The position numbers and the translations under genes were made by a program. Positions 8,485-18,429 of a DNA stretch of 64,000 nt are shown in pieces. This stretch comes from Tsukamurella sp040611135 (GTDB lineage: Bacteria; Actinomycetota; Actinomycetes; Mycobacteriales; Mycobacteriaceae): positions 1 to 64,000 of the forward strand of contig NZ_JBEXNL010000011.1 in assembly GCF_040611135.1 (NCBI RefSeq). The letters run 5' to 3'. The notes under the pieces are model-generated. The model had not been told where the DNA came from. It was given only the letters and a program-made list of their open reading frames with translations, and did no database searches. Each line of letters opens with the position of its first letter. Positions within the stretch are counted from its first letter, which is position 1.

Positions 8485-8904
8485 AGTGACCGGGACGAGG
8501 GTGAGGACCGATTCGAGTCCGATGAAATCGTCAGTGTTGCTCGTGAACAGGGGGAGGCCGTTCACGGAGGCGATCGCGGCGATCATCAGGTCCACTTTGC
8601 GCGGCTTCGGGCTGTTGCCGGCCGCGACGATCAGCGAGGTCATCGTGGTGAACCGTCGTGCGGCGGCCGAGTCGAAGGGTAGGGCGTCGAAGGTGTGCTC
8701 CGCCTCGAGTTGACGCTCGGACCGCAGCGCCCGGGTGGGTGCGTCGGAGGCCATGGCGACGCCCAGTCCCAGTTCGGCGAGGGTGACGGCGCTGATCCTG
8801 GAGGAGGCGGGGAGCTCCGTCTCATCAATACGTTCGATATCGATCAGCACGCACGTGTCGAGGAGGCCGACGGGGTGTCGAGCAGCTGTGGGATCGTCAG
8901 TCAT
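8461..8904 (-). CDS. vapC: PIN-domain toxin, VapC type
   Basis: A 147-residue PIN-domain ribonuclease, expected to cleave tRNA or rRNA when free of antitoxin. The acidic Mg2+-binding residues are visible: LLDTCVLIDIER near residue 15, the Glu in AVTLAELGLG near 43, PRKVDLMIAA near 105 and TSNTDDF near 125. The ATG at 8904 lies inside the antitoxin 3' end (8-nt overlap, ATGACTGA), so the pair is translationally coupled; a TTG one codon earlier is less likely. The 3' end abuts the DUF6069 remnant. Confidence 0.85.
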   Translation of the reverse strand: MTDDPTAARHPVGLLDTCVLIDIERIDETELPASSRISAVTLAELGLGVAMASDAPTRALRSERQLEAEHTFDALPFDSAAARRFTTMTSLIVAAGNSPKPRKVDLMIAAIASVNGLPLFTSNTDDFIGLESVLTLVPVTPVDTPPA

Positions 8905-9151
8905 CAAGGCGCTCCGCGCCGAAACCGGCGTCGATCTCCGCTCGTTCCTGCGCTCCGGTTGCGGTGCCGCCGAACCTGGTGAAGCGACGCTTCACCTCGG
9001 CTGTGGAGACCTCCCGGGTCGCCCGGATCGGTCGGAGTTCGCCGACCGGTCGGCCGTTGCGCGTGATGATGAAGGCGTCGCCGGCTTCGAGCGCGTCCAT
9101 GACGCCGGCACTGCCGTTTCGCAGTTCCGCTTGACTGATCGTCCTGGTCAT
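8897..9151 (-). CDS. Phd/YefM-family antitoxin
   Basis: 84 residues. The start MTRTISQAELRN...G.MDALEAGDAFIITRNGRPVGEL is the standard Phd/YefM DNA-binding fold; the C-terminal tail (about residues 45-84) is charged and would wrap the toxin. It precedes and overlaps the VapC gene, the usual antitoxin-first order allowing autorepression by the complex. A direct repeat of TGCTAT (9173-9178 and 9182-9187) just upstream could be part of the operator. Confidence 0.85.
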   Translation of the reverse strand: MTRTISQAELRNGSAGVMDALEAGDAFIITRNGRPVGELRPIRATREVSTAEVKRRFTRFGGTATGAQERAEIDAGFGAERLDD

Positions 9152-9186
9152 ACCGACCGGGTAGCGACTGATGCTATGCGGTGCTA

Positions 9187-9825
9187 TCAGTCCGTGCCGG
9201 ACTGCGCGGCGATGACCGCGGCCTGCACCCGCGACTGCACGCCCAGCTTCATCAGCACGCGGGAGACGTGGGTCTTCACCGTCGCCTCGCCGATGTCCAG
9301 GCGACGCGCGATCTGCTGGTTGGACAGGCCCTCGCCCAGCCCGGCCAGCACGTCGCGTTCGCGATCGGTGAGCGCGGTCAGGTCCACCGGCGTGGGCTCG
9401 GCGGCCGGCCGGGGCAGCGCGCCGATCACGGCGCGAGTCACCTTCGGGTCCAGCACCGCGTCACCGTCCGCGACCGCCAGGACGGCGCGGATCAGTTCGT
9501 CGCCGCCGGCGGACTTGAGTAGGAATCCGCTCGCGCCGGCGCCGAGGGCGCCGAGCACGTACTCGTCGAGGTCGAAAGTGGTGAGGACGAGTACTGCGCT
9601 GGCGGTCTCCGCCACGACGGAGGCGGTGGCGGCGAGACCGTCCACCCGCGGCATCCGGACGTCCATGACCACCACGTCGGGTTTGAGGGCGCGGGCCTGC
9701 CGGACGGCGGCGGCACCGTCGGCGGCCTCGCCGACGACGCTGATCTCGCCGGTGGACTCGAGGAGCAGGCGCAGGCCGGCCCGGATCGCCGCGTGATCGT
9801 CGGCCAGGACGACGGTGACCGTCAC
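9187..9825 (-). CDS. Two-component response regulator, NarL/LuxR family
   Basis: 212 residues from a GTG that overlaps the kinase stop codon in GTGA. The receiver domain (about 1-120) has acidic ADDH near residue 9, the phospho-acceptor Asp at about 55 (VVVMDVRMP) and the conserved Lys in GFLLKSAG. The C-terminal LuxR-type helix-turn-helix reads LTDRERDVLAGLGEGLSNQQIA followed by ATVKTHVSRVL. It is co-transcribed with and surely phosphorylated by the upstream kinase. Targets are unknown. Confidence 0.93.
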   Translation of the reverse strand: MTVTVVLADDHAAIRAGLRLLLESTGEISVVGEAADGAAAVRQARALKPDVVVMDVRMPRVDGLAATASVVAETASAVLVLTTFDLDEYVLGALGAGASGFLLKSAGGDELIRAVLAVADGDAVLDPKVTRAVIGALPRPAAEPTPVDLTALTDRERDVLAGLGEGLSNQQIARRLDIGEATVKTHVSRVLMKLGVQSRVQAAVIAAQSGTD

Positions 9826-10940
9826 CGCGCGACCTCCATCGGCACGCTCGCCCGGACGATCCAGGAGGCATCGTGCGGACCGGCGGTGGCGGTGCCGCCG
9901 ACCGACTCGGCACGGAAGGCGATGTTGCGCAGGCCGTCGCCGGAGCCCTCGGACCATGGGCCGGCGGGCAGGGGATTGGTCGCGGTCATGGTGAGCTCCT
10001 CCCGGTCGGCGGCCACGACGATCTCCAACGGCGAGCCCGGCGCGTGCTTGGTGGCGTTGGTGATGACCTCGCCGAGGATGCGGGTGAGCACGGCCTCGGC
10101 CGCGGCGGGCAGCGGACCGTCGGGCACGCGCAGCCGGACGGCGACGCCCGCCGCCCCGGCGCTCTCGATGAGCGGTTCGAGGGAGGTGAGGGTGGTGCGG
10201 ACCGCGGCATCGTCCGGGGAGGTGAGCAGGTTGATCGTGGACCGCATCTCCTCGAGCGCGGCCAGGCTGCCGGACCGGATCGATTGCAGCACGGCCGGAT
10301 CCTGCGGCGTACGTTGCGCGGCATCGGCCAGGATGGCGACCGCCGAGAGGTGCCCGGCGACCGTGTCGTGCAATTCGCGGGCGAGGCGCCGGCGCTCGTC
10401 GGCGAGCGCGGTCGCGCGGCGGGCCTCACTCTCGTCCCGTTCGACCTGGGCGAGCTCGCGATAGGCGAGGACGGCGCGTCCGTAGCCGATCGGCGACCAC
10501 AGGATCGCCACCATCACCAGGACCGCGTAGATTCCGCCCTTCACGCCACCGGCGGCGGTGAGCCCCGTGCTCACCGCGACGGTCAGGACGAGCACCGTCC
10601 ACATCACCGCCGTGCGCAGGCGGTCGCCACCGGTCGCGACCGCGAGGTAGATCACGTCGGACAATGCGATCCACAGCACCACGGACGGACCGAACGGCGC
10701 ATCCCATGCCACCAGTGTCAGCATCAGGGCGAACGCGAGTGCCGGCCGGTCGCGTGCGAGGAGCTGGATCGCGAGCGCCCCGCAGAGCAGGCCGAATTTC
10801 ACCTGCCACGGGTAGAAGTGTTCCGCGTCGGCGCGCACCGACCAGCCGCCCGCCGCCCACAGCATCGCCCCCACCAGGGTGATGCCGATCGCCGGGACCG
10901 CGGCGTACTCCGACGTCCACGACCGCCCCGGCGACTCCAT
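9822..10940 (-). CDS. Sensor histidine kinase, NarL-partner (HisKA_3) type
   Basis: 372 residues. The N-terminal ~150 residues form about five membrane helices with no large external domain, so the signal is probably sensed in or near the membrane. The dimerisation motif RRLARELHDTVAGHLS places the phospho-accepting His at about 191. The ATPase domain has NATKHAP and GDGLRNIAFR. The ATG at 10940 was chosen because it starts just before the first helix; an in-frame ATG 18 nt upstream is possible. It is coupled to the response regulator. Confidence 0.9.
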   Translation of the reverse strand: MESPGRSWTSEYAAVPAIGITLVGAMLWAAGGWSVRADAEHFYPWQVKFGLLCGALAIQLLARDRPALAFALMLTLVAWDAPFGPSVVLWIALSDVIYLAVATGGDRLRTAVMWTVLVLTVAVSTGLTAAGGVKGGIYAVLVMVAILWSPIGYGRAVLAYRELAQVERDESEARRATALADERRRLARELHDTVAGHLSAVAILADAAQRTPQDPAVLQSIRSGSLAALEEMRSTINLLTSPDDAAVRTTLTSLEPLIESAGAAGVAVRLRVPDGPLPAAAEAVLTRILGEVITNATKHAPGSPLEIVVAADREELTMTATNPLPAGPWSEGSGDGLRNIAFRAESVGGTATAGPHDASWIVRASVPMEVAR

Positions 10941-11048
10941 GCGCCCATTGCAGCACATCGCCGACAGTCGCGGGTCCGTCGAAAGGTGGACGGGAGTGTC
11001 GTCGAACGTGGGACGACGGTGCCGTCGGCACCGGGCAGAGTGCCGGGC

Positions 11049-11612
11049 ATGGAAGAGTTGAACAGTCCGGTGCTGTGGACGATCGCCGGATGCGAGATCG
11101 GTTTCTGGGTCCTCGTCGTGGGCGGGTTGACGCTCCGCTACATCGTGCGGGCGCGCCGGGCCGGGATGGTCGCGCTGGCGTTGGTGCCGGTCCTCGACCT
11201 GGTCCTGATCGCCGCCGTCGCGGTCGACCTCTACCGCGGCGGCGAGGTCGGCTTCGCCCACCGCCTCGCGGGCATCTACCTCGGGTGCACCGTGATGTTC
11301 GGGCACCGCATGATCACCTGGGCGGACGAACGCTTCGCGCACCGCTTCGCGGGCGGCCCCGCGCCGCACAGGGTCCCGAAGCTCGGCCCGGAGCGCACCC
11401 GCAAGGAGTGGTCGGACTTCTACCGCTGGCTGGGCGCGGTGGCGATCGCCGGTGCCGTGTCGTTGGGGCTGGGTTACACCGTGGCGGACGACACCCAACG
11501 CGACGCACTGATGGGGGTCTTCGGCACCCTCGGTGTGGTCACCGTGATCTGGCTCGTCACCGGGCCGCTGTGGGTGGCGGGACGAGGGGAGCGGACCGCC
11601 GGCGGCCAGTGA
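11049..11612 (+). CDS. Conserved integral membrane protein of unknown function
   Basis: 187 residues starting at the ATG at 11049. About four or five hydrophobic segments are visible (near residues 8-30, 38-60, 67-85, 130-150 and 157-178), with a charged loop HRVPKLGPERTRKEWSDFY between the third and fourth. I do not recognise a named family. It diverges from the two-component genes, whose kinase starts about 110 bp away, so it could be their target (inference only). Confidence 0.7.
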   Translation: MEELNSPVLWTIAGCEIGFWVLVVGGLTLRYIVRARRAGMVALALVPVLDLVLIAAVAVDLYRGGEVGFAHRLAGIYLGCTVMFGHRMITWADERFAHRFAGGPAPHRVPKLGPERTRKEWSDFYRWLGAVAIAGAVSLGLGYTVADDTQRDALMGVFGTLGVVTVIWLVTGPLWVAGRGERTAGGQ

Positions 11613-11768
11613 CCGTGGCTGAAGTCACCGTGCCGGCCATAGCCGCTGCGCCGGGCAGAACGGGTGCGGGAAGCCATCCGCACCCGAAATGCGCCGGCGC
11701 ACCCGGCATGCAGGGTGCGACCGGGCGAAACGGGTGTGAATGGCAGGAACGGTTCGGTCCGCGAGACG

Positions 11769-11802
11769 CCGAACGCCCGACGGCGCACCGTCGGGCGTTC
11801 GG
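11769..11802 (-). terminator. sigA terminator hairpin
   Basis: CCGAACGCCCGACGG (11769-11783) and its perfect complement (11788-11802) form a 15-bp stem with a 4-nt loop, 10 nt after the sigA stop. No U tract follows. It also contains one copy of the over-represented octamer GCACCGTC. Confidence 0.75.
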
Positions 11803-11811
11803 AAACGGGAC

Positions 11812-13269
<1,458 letters not shown>

Positions 13270-13487
13270 GTACGCCCTTTCCTACTGTGCCTGCGTGCGC
13301 CGGAACCGCTTCCCGGGCGCGACAACGGCACCGTCTCCCGTGCCTACGGGCGTCGGTGGTGGCTGCGGCGTCCGGGGGCGAGGAGGTCCGGCGTCTGGTC
13401 CGGCGCATCGACGCCGGGCCCCCATTGTAACGATTCGGTAGCTCCGCCCGCATTCACCTGCGGCCAAAGCGCCGCAAGCGTGCGGAA
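13270..13487 (-). promoter_or_regulatory. sigA upstream region
   Basis: The 218-bp spacer between sigA and ppgK must hold the sigA promoter, read leftwards. I cannot fix -35 and -10 boxes with confidence. It contains one copy of the octamer GCACCGTC near 13329. Confidence 0.35.
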
Positions 13488-14231
13488 TCACACCTGTCGC
13501 GATGCCATCGCCGCTCCGACGATGCCTGCGGTGTTCAGCAGCTTCGCGGGAATCACCGGCGTCTTCACCTCGAGCAACGGTACCCACTTGTCGGCCTTGC
13601 GGCTGATGCCGCCGCCCACGATGATCAGGTCGGGCCACAGCAGTTTCTCGTACTCGCGGAACACCCGGCTGACCTGTCCGGCCCACTTCTCGTAGCTCCA
13701 CCCGCGGCGTTCCTTGATCGAGCTCGCGGCGCGGTGCTCGGCCTCCTTGCCCTCGACCTCGATGTGACCGAACTCCGTGTTCGGCACCAGCGTGCCGCGG
13801 TACAGCAGGGCGGAGCCGATCCCGGTGCCCAGGGTGAGCAGCAGGATCACGCCGTCGAAGTCGCGGCCGGCGCCGTAGCGGTCCTCCGCGAGGCCGGCGG
13901 CGTCGGCGTCGTTGAGCACGGTCACCGGCCGGCCGAGGGTCGAGGTGAACAGCTCGTTCGCGTCGGTGCCGACCCAACCCGGGTCGATGTTCGCGGCGCT
14001 GCGCACCGTGCCGCTGGTCACGACCGCCGGCACCGTGATGCCCACCGGCCCCTCCCAGCCGAAGTGGGTGATGACCTCGCGCACGGCGCCGGCGCAGGCG
14101 CCCGGTGTGGACGGCTGGGGCGTGAGCACCTTGAACCGCTCGCCGACCAACTCGCCGGTGTCCAGGTCCACGATCCCGCCCTTGATCCCGCTGCCGCCGA
14201 TGTCGACGCCGAACCCCAGATTCTCCGCCAT
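13488..14231 (-). CDS. ppgK: Polyphosphate glucokinase (ROK family)
   Basis: 247 residues. It phosphorylates glucose to glucose-6-phosphate using inorganic polyphosphate or ATP in the cytoplasm. The ROK phosphate-binding start GFGVDIGGSGIKGGIVDLDTG, NDADAAGLAEDRYGAG and LTLGTGIGSALLYRG are all present, and the catalytic Asp is in LNDAD. Length fits PpgK (about 250-275). It lies upstream of sigA on the same strand, divergent from the inositol phosphatase gene. Confidence 0.95.
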   Translation of the reverse strand: MAENLGFGVDIGGSGIKGGIVDLDTGELVGERFKVLTPQPSTPGACAGAVREVITHFGWEGPVGITVPAVVTSGTVRSAANIDPGWVGTDANELFTSTLGRPVTVLNDADAAGLAEDRYGAGRDFDGVILLLTLGTGIGSALLYRGTLVPNTEFGHIEVEGKEAEHRAASSIKERRGWSYEKWAGQVSRVFREYEKLLWPDLIIVGGGISRKADKWVPLLEVKTPVIPAKLLNTAGIVGAAMASRQV

Positions 14232-14320
14232 TGCCTGCTCCGCATTCCTCGAAGTTCCGGACGTCTCGTCCTCCGGCCGGGGTGACCCGACGCTGTCAAA
14301 CTACCGCGGATTGTGGTTCT

Positions 14321-15205
14321 GTGGAGGGCGTGCAACACAACCGGTGGGAGTTGTCCGAGATCGCCGTGACCGTCGCGCGGGAGGCCGCGCGCCGCGTGGC
14401 CTCCCGACGGGCGGAGGTGTTCGGCGTCAACGCATTCGACCCGCCGGAGGACACCGTTCCCGAGGCCGTGACCACCAAGTCGACCCCGACGGACCCGGTC
14501 ACCGTCGTCGACACCGAGACGGAGCGGTTCGTCCGGGACCGGCTCGCGGAACTCCGCCCCGACGACACGGTCCTCGGCGAGGAGTTCGGCGTCGACGGGG
14601 ACGAGCGCGGCGTCGCGCAGGGGGTCGTGCGGTGGATCGTCGACCCGATCGACGGCACCGTCAACTTCCTCTACGGCGTGCCCGCCTACGCGGTCTCCGT
14701 CGGTGCTCAGGTCGATGGCGTGTCCGTCGCGGGCGCCGTCGCCGACGTGGTGCACGGCACCGTCTACGCCGCAGCGCTCGGCGCGGGCGCGCGGGAGATC
14801 GCGCCCGACGGCGCCGTCCGCGAGCTGCGTGCCAACCCGATCACCGACCCCGCGCTCGCGCTCGTGGCGACAGGCTTCGGCTACGCGCGCGAGCGCCGCG
14901 AGAAGCAGGGGCGCGTGCTCGCGGAGTTGCTGCCCCAGGTGCGTGACGTGCGTCGGATCGGCTCCGCCGCACTCGATCTGTGCATGGTCGCGGCCGGCCG
15001 AGCGGACGCCCACTACGAGCACGGCCTGAGCCCGTGGGACTGGGCCGCAGGGGCTCTCATCGCGCAGGAGGCCGGTGCCCGGGTCATCGTGCCGCGCCCC
15101 GACTCGTCCAGCGCCGACGGTGCGCTCACGCTCGCCGCGGCACCCGGCATCGCCGATCGGCTGATCGCGGCACTCGAGTCGGCAGGCGGGCTGGAGAACC
15201 TGTAG
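14321..15205 (+). CDS. suhB: Inositol monophosphatase family protein (SuhB)
   Basis: About 294 residues. It hydrolyses myo-inositol phosphates, giving free inositol for phosphatidylinositol and mycothiol synthesis. The Mg2+ site is complete: LGEEFG, WIVDPIDGTVNFLYG and SPWDWAAGALIAQEAGA. The start is uncertain: GTG at 14321 and GTG at 14330 are both in frame and neither has an ideal ribosome-binding site. It follows the sigA-ppgK arrangement known from mycobacteria. Confidence 0.92.
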   Translation: MEGVQHNRWELSEIAVTVAREAARRVASRRAEVFGVNAFDPPEDTVPEAVTTKSTPTDPVTVVDTETERFVRDRLAELRPDDTVLGEEFGVDGDERGVAQGVVRWIVDPIDGTVNFLYGVPAYAVSVGAQVDGVSVAGAVADVVHGTVYAAALGAGAREIAPDGAVRELRANPITDPALALVATGFGYARERREKQGRVLAELLPQVRDVRRIGSAALDLCMVAAGRADAHYEHGLSPWDWAAGALIAQEAGARVIVPRPDSSSADGALTLAAAPGIADRLIAALESAGGLENL

Positions 15206-15232
15206 TCGCGGTGCGGTCCGCTGCGGAGACCG

Positions 15233-15958
15233 TCAGCGGTTGCAGGACTGCGTGTGCACCGCCGACACCAGGGCGGGGTTCGCACCGCCGTCGGCGGCAC
15301 CCACCGGCGCGGCCCGCAGGATCCGCAGTATCTCCTGCGCATCGGTACTGGGCTCGAGGTCGGTGAAGAAGGTGCCGAGCACCAGGTCGACGGTGTTATC
15401 GCGCCGGCCGTCGTTGATCAGCTCGGCGCACGGAGCGATGATCCACGCCGCCGCGGCCGCGGCCCGGCCCGCGTCGCCGAACCGCAGCTGCGCCTGGCAC
15501 TCCATCTGGGGATACAGCGGGTCGTTGCCGTAGCCGCCGGTCTTGGGTGCCTGGAAACCGTAGTCGGCCAGCTTGTTCAGCGTGGTCTCGGCGCGTCCCG
15601 CCTGGCCCGAGGCGTTGAGGACGCGCACCGTCGACGCGGACAGGGGCGCCGGGCGCACGGAGATCAGGTCGTCGGGCGCGACCACCTCGAACCGGGCGGG
15701 CGCGGCGGGCGGCGGCGTGGCACCGGCCGGGGCGGTCGTGCCCGCGGTGGCGGTGGCCGAGGCCGACGGCGCGGTCGGCGGAGGGCAGGACACCGGCGCG
15801 GCGACCTCCTCCTGGGACGACATGGCCCGCGCCCAGGTGGCGATGGCGATGACGGCGAGAACCGCGATCACGATGAGGATCGGCAGCATGCTGCGCCGAC
15901 GGAACGGTTCACCGTTCCGGTCGAATCGCCGGCCTGCGCCGGTGAGCTGGGAAACCAC
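15233..15958 (-). CDS. cei: Cell envelope integrity protein Cei
   Basis: 241 residues. A short cytoplasmic tail, one membrane helix (about 25-44), a Ser/Thr/Pro/Ala-rich linker (55-90) and a C-terminal LytR_C-type domain (STVRVLNASGQAG...TLNKLADYGF) make it an anchored, external protein. It corresponds to mycobacterial Cei (Rv2700), needed for envelope integrity. It converges on suhB, as in mycobacteria. Confidence 0.88.
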   Translation of the reverse strand: MVSQLTGAGRRFDRNGEPFRRRSMLPILIVIAVLAVIAIATWARAMSSQEEVAAPVSCPPPTAPSASATATAGTTAPAGATPPPAAPARFEVVAPDDLISVRPAPLSASTVRVLNASGQAGRAETTLNKLADYGFQAPKTGGYGNDPLYPQMECQAQLRFGDAGRAAAAAAWIIAPCAELINDGRRDNTVDLVLGTFFTDLEPSTDAQEILRILRAAPVGAADGGANPALVSAVHTQSCNR

Positions 15959-16087
15959 GGCCCCGACTGTACGGGAGCACGCCGTCGGAGTAGGGGAGGC
16001 TGCGCGGACGCGGCGCGGGAATCATCCCGGCCCGTCGTGCGTTAGACCGGCTGCAAGCGGCGGATTCGGCGACCGGGATCGAACCCC

Positions 16088-16116
16088 GTGACATCGATCC
16101 GTGAGTGAGTTACACT
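16088..16116 (+). promoter_or_regulatory. SigA-type promoter of the DUF4193 gene
   Basis: GTGACA at 16088-16093 and TACACT at 16111-16116 are separated by exactly 17 nt and lie about 85 bp before the DUF4193 start. Spacing and sequence fit a vegetative promoter. Confidence 0.55.
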
Positions 16117-16201
16117 CTGGGCCGCTCGCGCGGGACAACGCGCCCGGCGGTCTCGGAAACCCCGAGACCGGGGGCCCGAGCAAGGATGGGGATGACACGG
16201 T

Positions 16202-16501
16202 ATGGCAACTGATTACGACGCGCCACGGCGGTCCGAGGCCGACGAGGTCTCGGAGGATTCGCTGGAGGAGCTCAAGGCCCGCCGCAACGAGGGCCAGTCC
16301 GGCACGGTCGACGTCGACGAGGGCGAGACCGCCGAGTCCTTCGAGCTGCCCGGCGCCGACCTCTCGGGCGAGGAACTGAGTGTCCGGGTGGTGCCCAAGC
16401 AGGCTGATGAATTCACGTGCACCAGCTGTTTCCTGGTGTACCACCGCAGCCGGCTCGCAGATCCGAACGGCAGCGAGCTGATCTGCGTCGACTGCGCCTG
16501 A
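16202..16501 (+). CDS. DUF4193 family protein
   Basis: A 99-residue acidic protein conserved next to sigA/dut in Mycobacteriales. The N-terminus is charged and probably disordered. The C-terminus carries CTSCFLVYHRSRL and ends ICVDCA, two Cys pairs likely to bind zinc. Function is unknown; the synteny (Rv2699c in M. tuberculosis) is the main support. Confidence 0.93.
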   Translation: MATDYDAPRRSEADEVSEDSLEELKARRNEGQSGTVDVDEGETAESFELPGADLSGEELSVRVVPKQADEFTCTSCFLVYHRSRLADPNGSELICVDCA

Positions 16502-16575
16502 CGGAACGGGGCCACCGCGGCGGCACCGGCCTCGCCGTGCGCGGCGGCCCACTTGTCGGGCGGGACGGCCCGCAA

Positions 16576-17067
16576 TCAGCCCAGGGTCGTCGCGGCCGGG
16601 ATGTGCGCCAGCATTTTCTCCGGGCGCCGTGTGGACACCATCCAGTACGGCGTCGGATCGTCGGGATCGTCCAGGACCACGACGATCATCGTCTTGATCC
16701 ACCCCTTGTGATACAGGAAGGCGGCGGGATCGAGCTGCCGGCCGAGCGCCGCGCTCTTCGCGGCGGCCGGCACGGCTGCGGCCCGCGACACCAGCTCCAG
16801 CGGGAGATGGGCGTTGCCCGCCCACAGCTCACCGTCGCGCACGGCTACCGTGCCGCGCCCCATCGACCAGAGCAGGACGGCGATGACGGCCACGATCACG
16901 ACGAAGACACCGATCATCCAGTCGCCCCAGCGCGTGGCCAGCGTCACCTCGAAGCAGAGCAGGCCCGCCACGATCGCGCCTGCGAGCCACCAGTACCACG
17001 GCACCGTCAGCCTCTCGAAGTACCCGGTTCCCGGCTTCGAGGTCTTCACTGCACGATCTTCTGCCAC
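16576..17067 (-). CDS. DUF3093 membrane protein
   Basis: 163 residues from the GTG at 17067, preceded by GAAGG. Two adjacent membrane helices (about 20-40 and 45-66) start just after FERLTVPWYWW, and a soluble C-terminal domain contains PAAFLYHKGWIKTMIVVVLDDPDDPTP in outline. It diverges from dut with only 23 bp between starts, as Rv2698 does from dut in M. tuberculosis. Function unknown. Confidence 0.9.
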   Translation of the reverse strand: MAEDRAVKTSKPGTGYFERLTVPWYWWLAGAIVAGLLCFEVTLATRWGDWMIGVFVVIVAVIAVLLWSMGRGTVAVRDGELWAGNAHLPLELVSRAAAVPAAAKSAALGRQLDPAAFLYHKGWIKTMIVVVLDDPDDPTPYWMVSTRRPEKMLAHIPAATTLG

Positions 17068-17090
17068 GCCTTCAGCGTAGTCTGCATGCC

Positions 17091-17552
17091 ATGGTGAGCC
17101 AGATACCCCTACTGCGGCTGGACGAGGGCCTCCCACTTCCCCAGCGCGCACATCCCGGCGACGCGGGCGTGGACCTGTACTCGACGATGGACGTCCGGCT
17201 CGAGCCCGGAGCCCGCACGCTGGTCCCGACCGGCATCGCGCTGGCTCTGCCGTACGGCACCGTCGGGCTGATCCACCCGCGCTCGGGCCTCGCCGCGAAA
17301 CACGGTCTCACAGTGGTGAACACGCCCGGGACGATCGACGCCGGGTATCGCGGCGAGATCAAGGTGTGCCTGCTCAACACCGATCGCGAGAGCGCCGTCG
17401 AGATCAAGCGGGGCGACCGGATCGCCCAGCTGCTCGTCCAGCGGGTGGAACTGCCCGATTTCCACGAGGTCACGTTCCTCGACGACTCGGTGCGCGGCGC
17501 GGGAGGCTACGGCTCGTCCGGCGGCCACGCCAGCCTCGAACCCTCGTCGTAG
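17091..17552 (+). CDS. dut: Deoxyuridine 5'-triphosphate nucleotidohydrolase
   Basis: 153 residues, the usual length of trimeric dUTPases. It hydrolyses dUTP to dUMP and pyrophosphate, keeping uracil out of DNA and supplying thymidylate synthesis. All five motifs are visible: HPGDAGVDLYS, HPRSGLAAKHGLTVVNTPG, TIDAGYRGEIKV, RGDRIAQLLVQ and RGAGGYGSSG. Confidence 0.97.
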   Translation: MVSQIPLLRLDEGLPLPQRAHPGDAGVDLYSTMDVRLEPGARTLVPTGIALALPYGTVGLIHPRSGLAAKHGLTVVNTPGTIDAGYRGEIKVCLLNTDRESAVEIKRGDRIAQLLVQRVELPDFHEVTFLDDSVRGAGGYGSSGGHASLEPSS

Positions 17553-17607
17553 GCCGTCCCGTCCGACCCCGTCCCACCCGATCCACACACCCCAGGAGCG
17601 AGTTCCC

Positions 17608-18429
17608 ATGGCCCTCGGCCGCCGTAAGTCCAAGCCGCGCAGCACTTCGAGCGTCGATCCGTATGCCACGATCGGCCAGCCGGAGCACCACACCGCCCCC
17701 GCGCCCGCCGAGGACGACGAGGCGCAGGAGCTGGGCAGCGGCGCCGGCCCGTACGACCTCTCGTCGCTGAGCAGCGAGGAGGGCCTCGATGAGGGCCGCC
17801 TCGACCTGGGGTCGATCATCCTGGCGATGCCGCCGGAATCGCAGCTGCAGGTGGAGATGAGCCCGGAGGGCGTGCCCATCGGCGTGCACCTCGACACGCC
17901 CGTCGGCCGCGTGACGCCGGGCGTCTTCGCCGCTCCCAAGTCGGGCGGCCAGTGGCGTGAGGTGGTCACCGAGCTCGCGGACTCGCTCCGCGAGAACGGC
18001 GCGCAGGTCACGATCGAGGACGGTCACTGGGGTCGCGAGGTCGTCGGTGTCCAGCCCGACGGCGTGCTGCGCTTCATCGGGGTCGACGGTCCGCGGTGGA
18101 TGGTCCGGTTCGTCGTCGCCGCGCCGCTCGAGGGCGCCGATCAGGCTGCGCAGCTGGCGCGGGCGATGCTCGCGGAGACCGTGATCCGGCGCGGTACCGA
18201 CCCGCGCCCCGCGCGCGACCATCTCGAGATCGAGCTGCCCGCCGAGCTGGTGCAGCAGTTGCAGCAGGCCATGGCGCAGCAGCAGGCCCAGCAGGAGGAG
18301 GCGGCAGCGGCGATCGCGGCGCAGGTCGCGCAGCGCGCTGCCGCGGACGGACCCGCGGCCCTGCGACAGAACAATCAGGACCGGCTGACCCAGGGCTCGG
18401 CCCTGAGCCGGCTCAACAACCAGCGGTAA
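17608..18429 (+). CDS. DUF3710 family protein
   Basis: 273 residues, cytoplasmic by sequence. A basic, disordered start (GRRKSKPRSTSS) and an acidic stretch precede the conserved core (about 65-215: SQLQVEMSPEGVPIGVHLD, GRVTPGVFAAPKSGGQW). The C-terminus is a Gln/Ala-rich coiled coil (QQLQQAMAQQQAQQEEAAA). It corresponds to Rv2696c. Its last 17 nt overlap the convergent hydrolase gene. Function unknown. Confidence 0.92.
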   Translation: MALGRRKSKPRSTSSVDPYATIGQPEHHTAPAPAEDDEAQELGSGAGPYDLSSLSSEEGLDEGRLDLGSIILAMPPESQLQVEMSPEGVPIGVHLDTPVGRVTPGVFAAPKSGGQWREVVTELADSLRENGAQVTIEDGHWGREVVGVQPDGVLRFIGVDGPRWMVRFVVAAPLEGADQAAQLARAMLAETVIRRGTDPRPARDHLEIELPAELVQQLQQAMAQQQAQQEEAAAAIAAQVAQRAAADGPAALRQNNQDRLTQGSALSRLNNQR

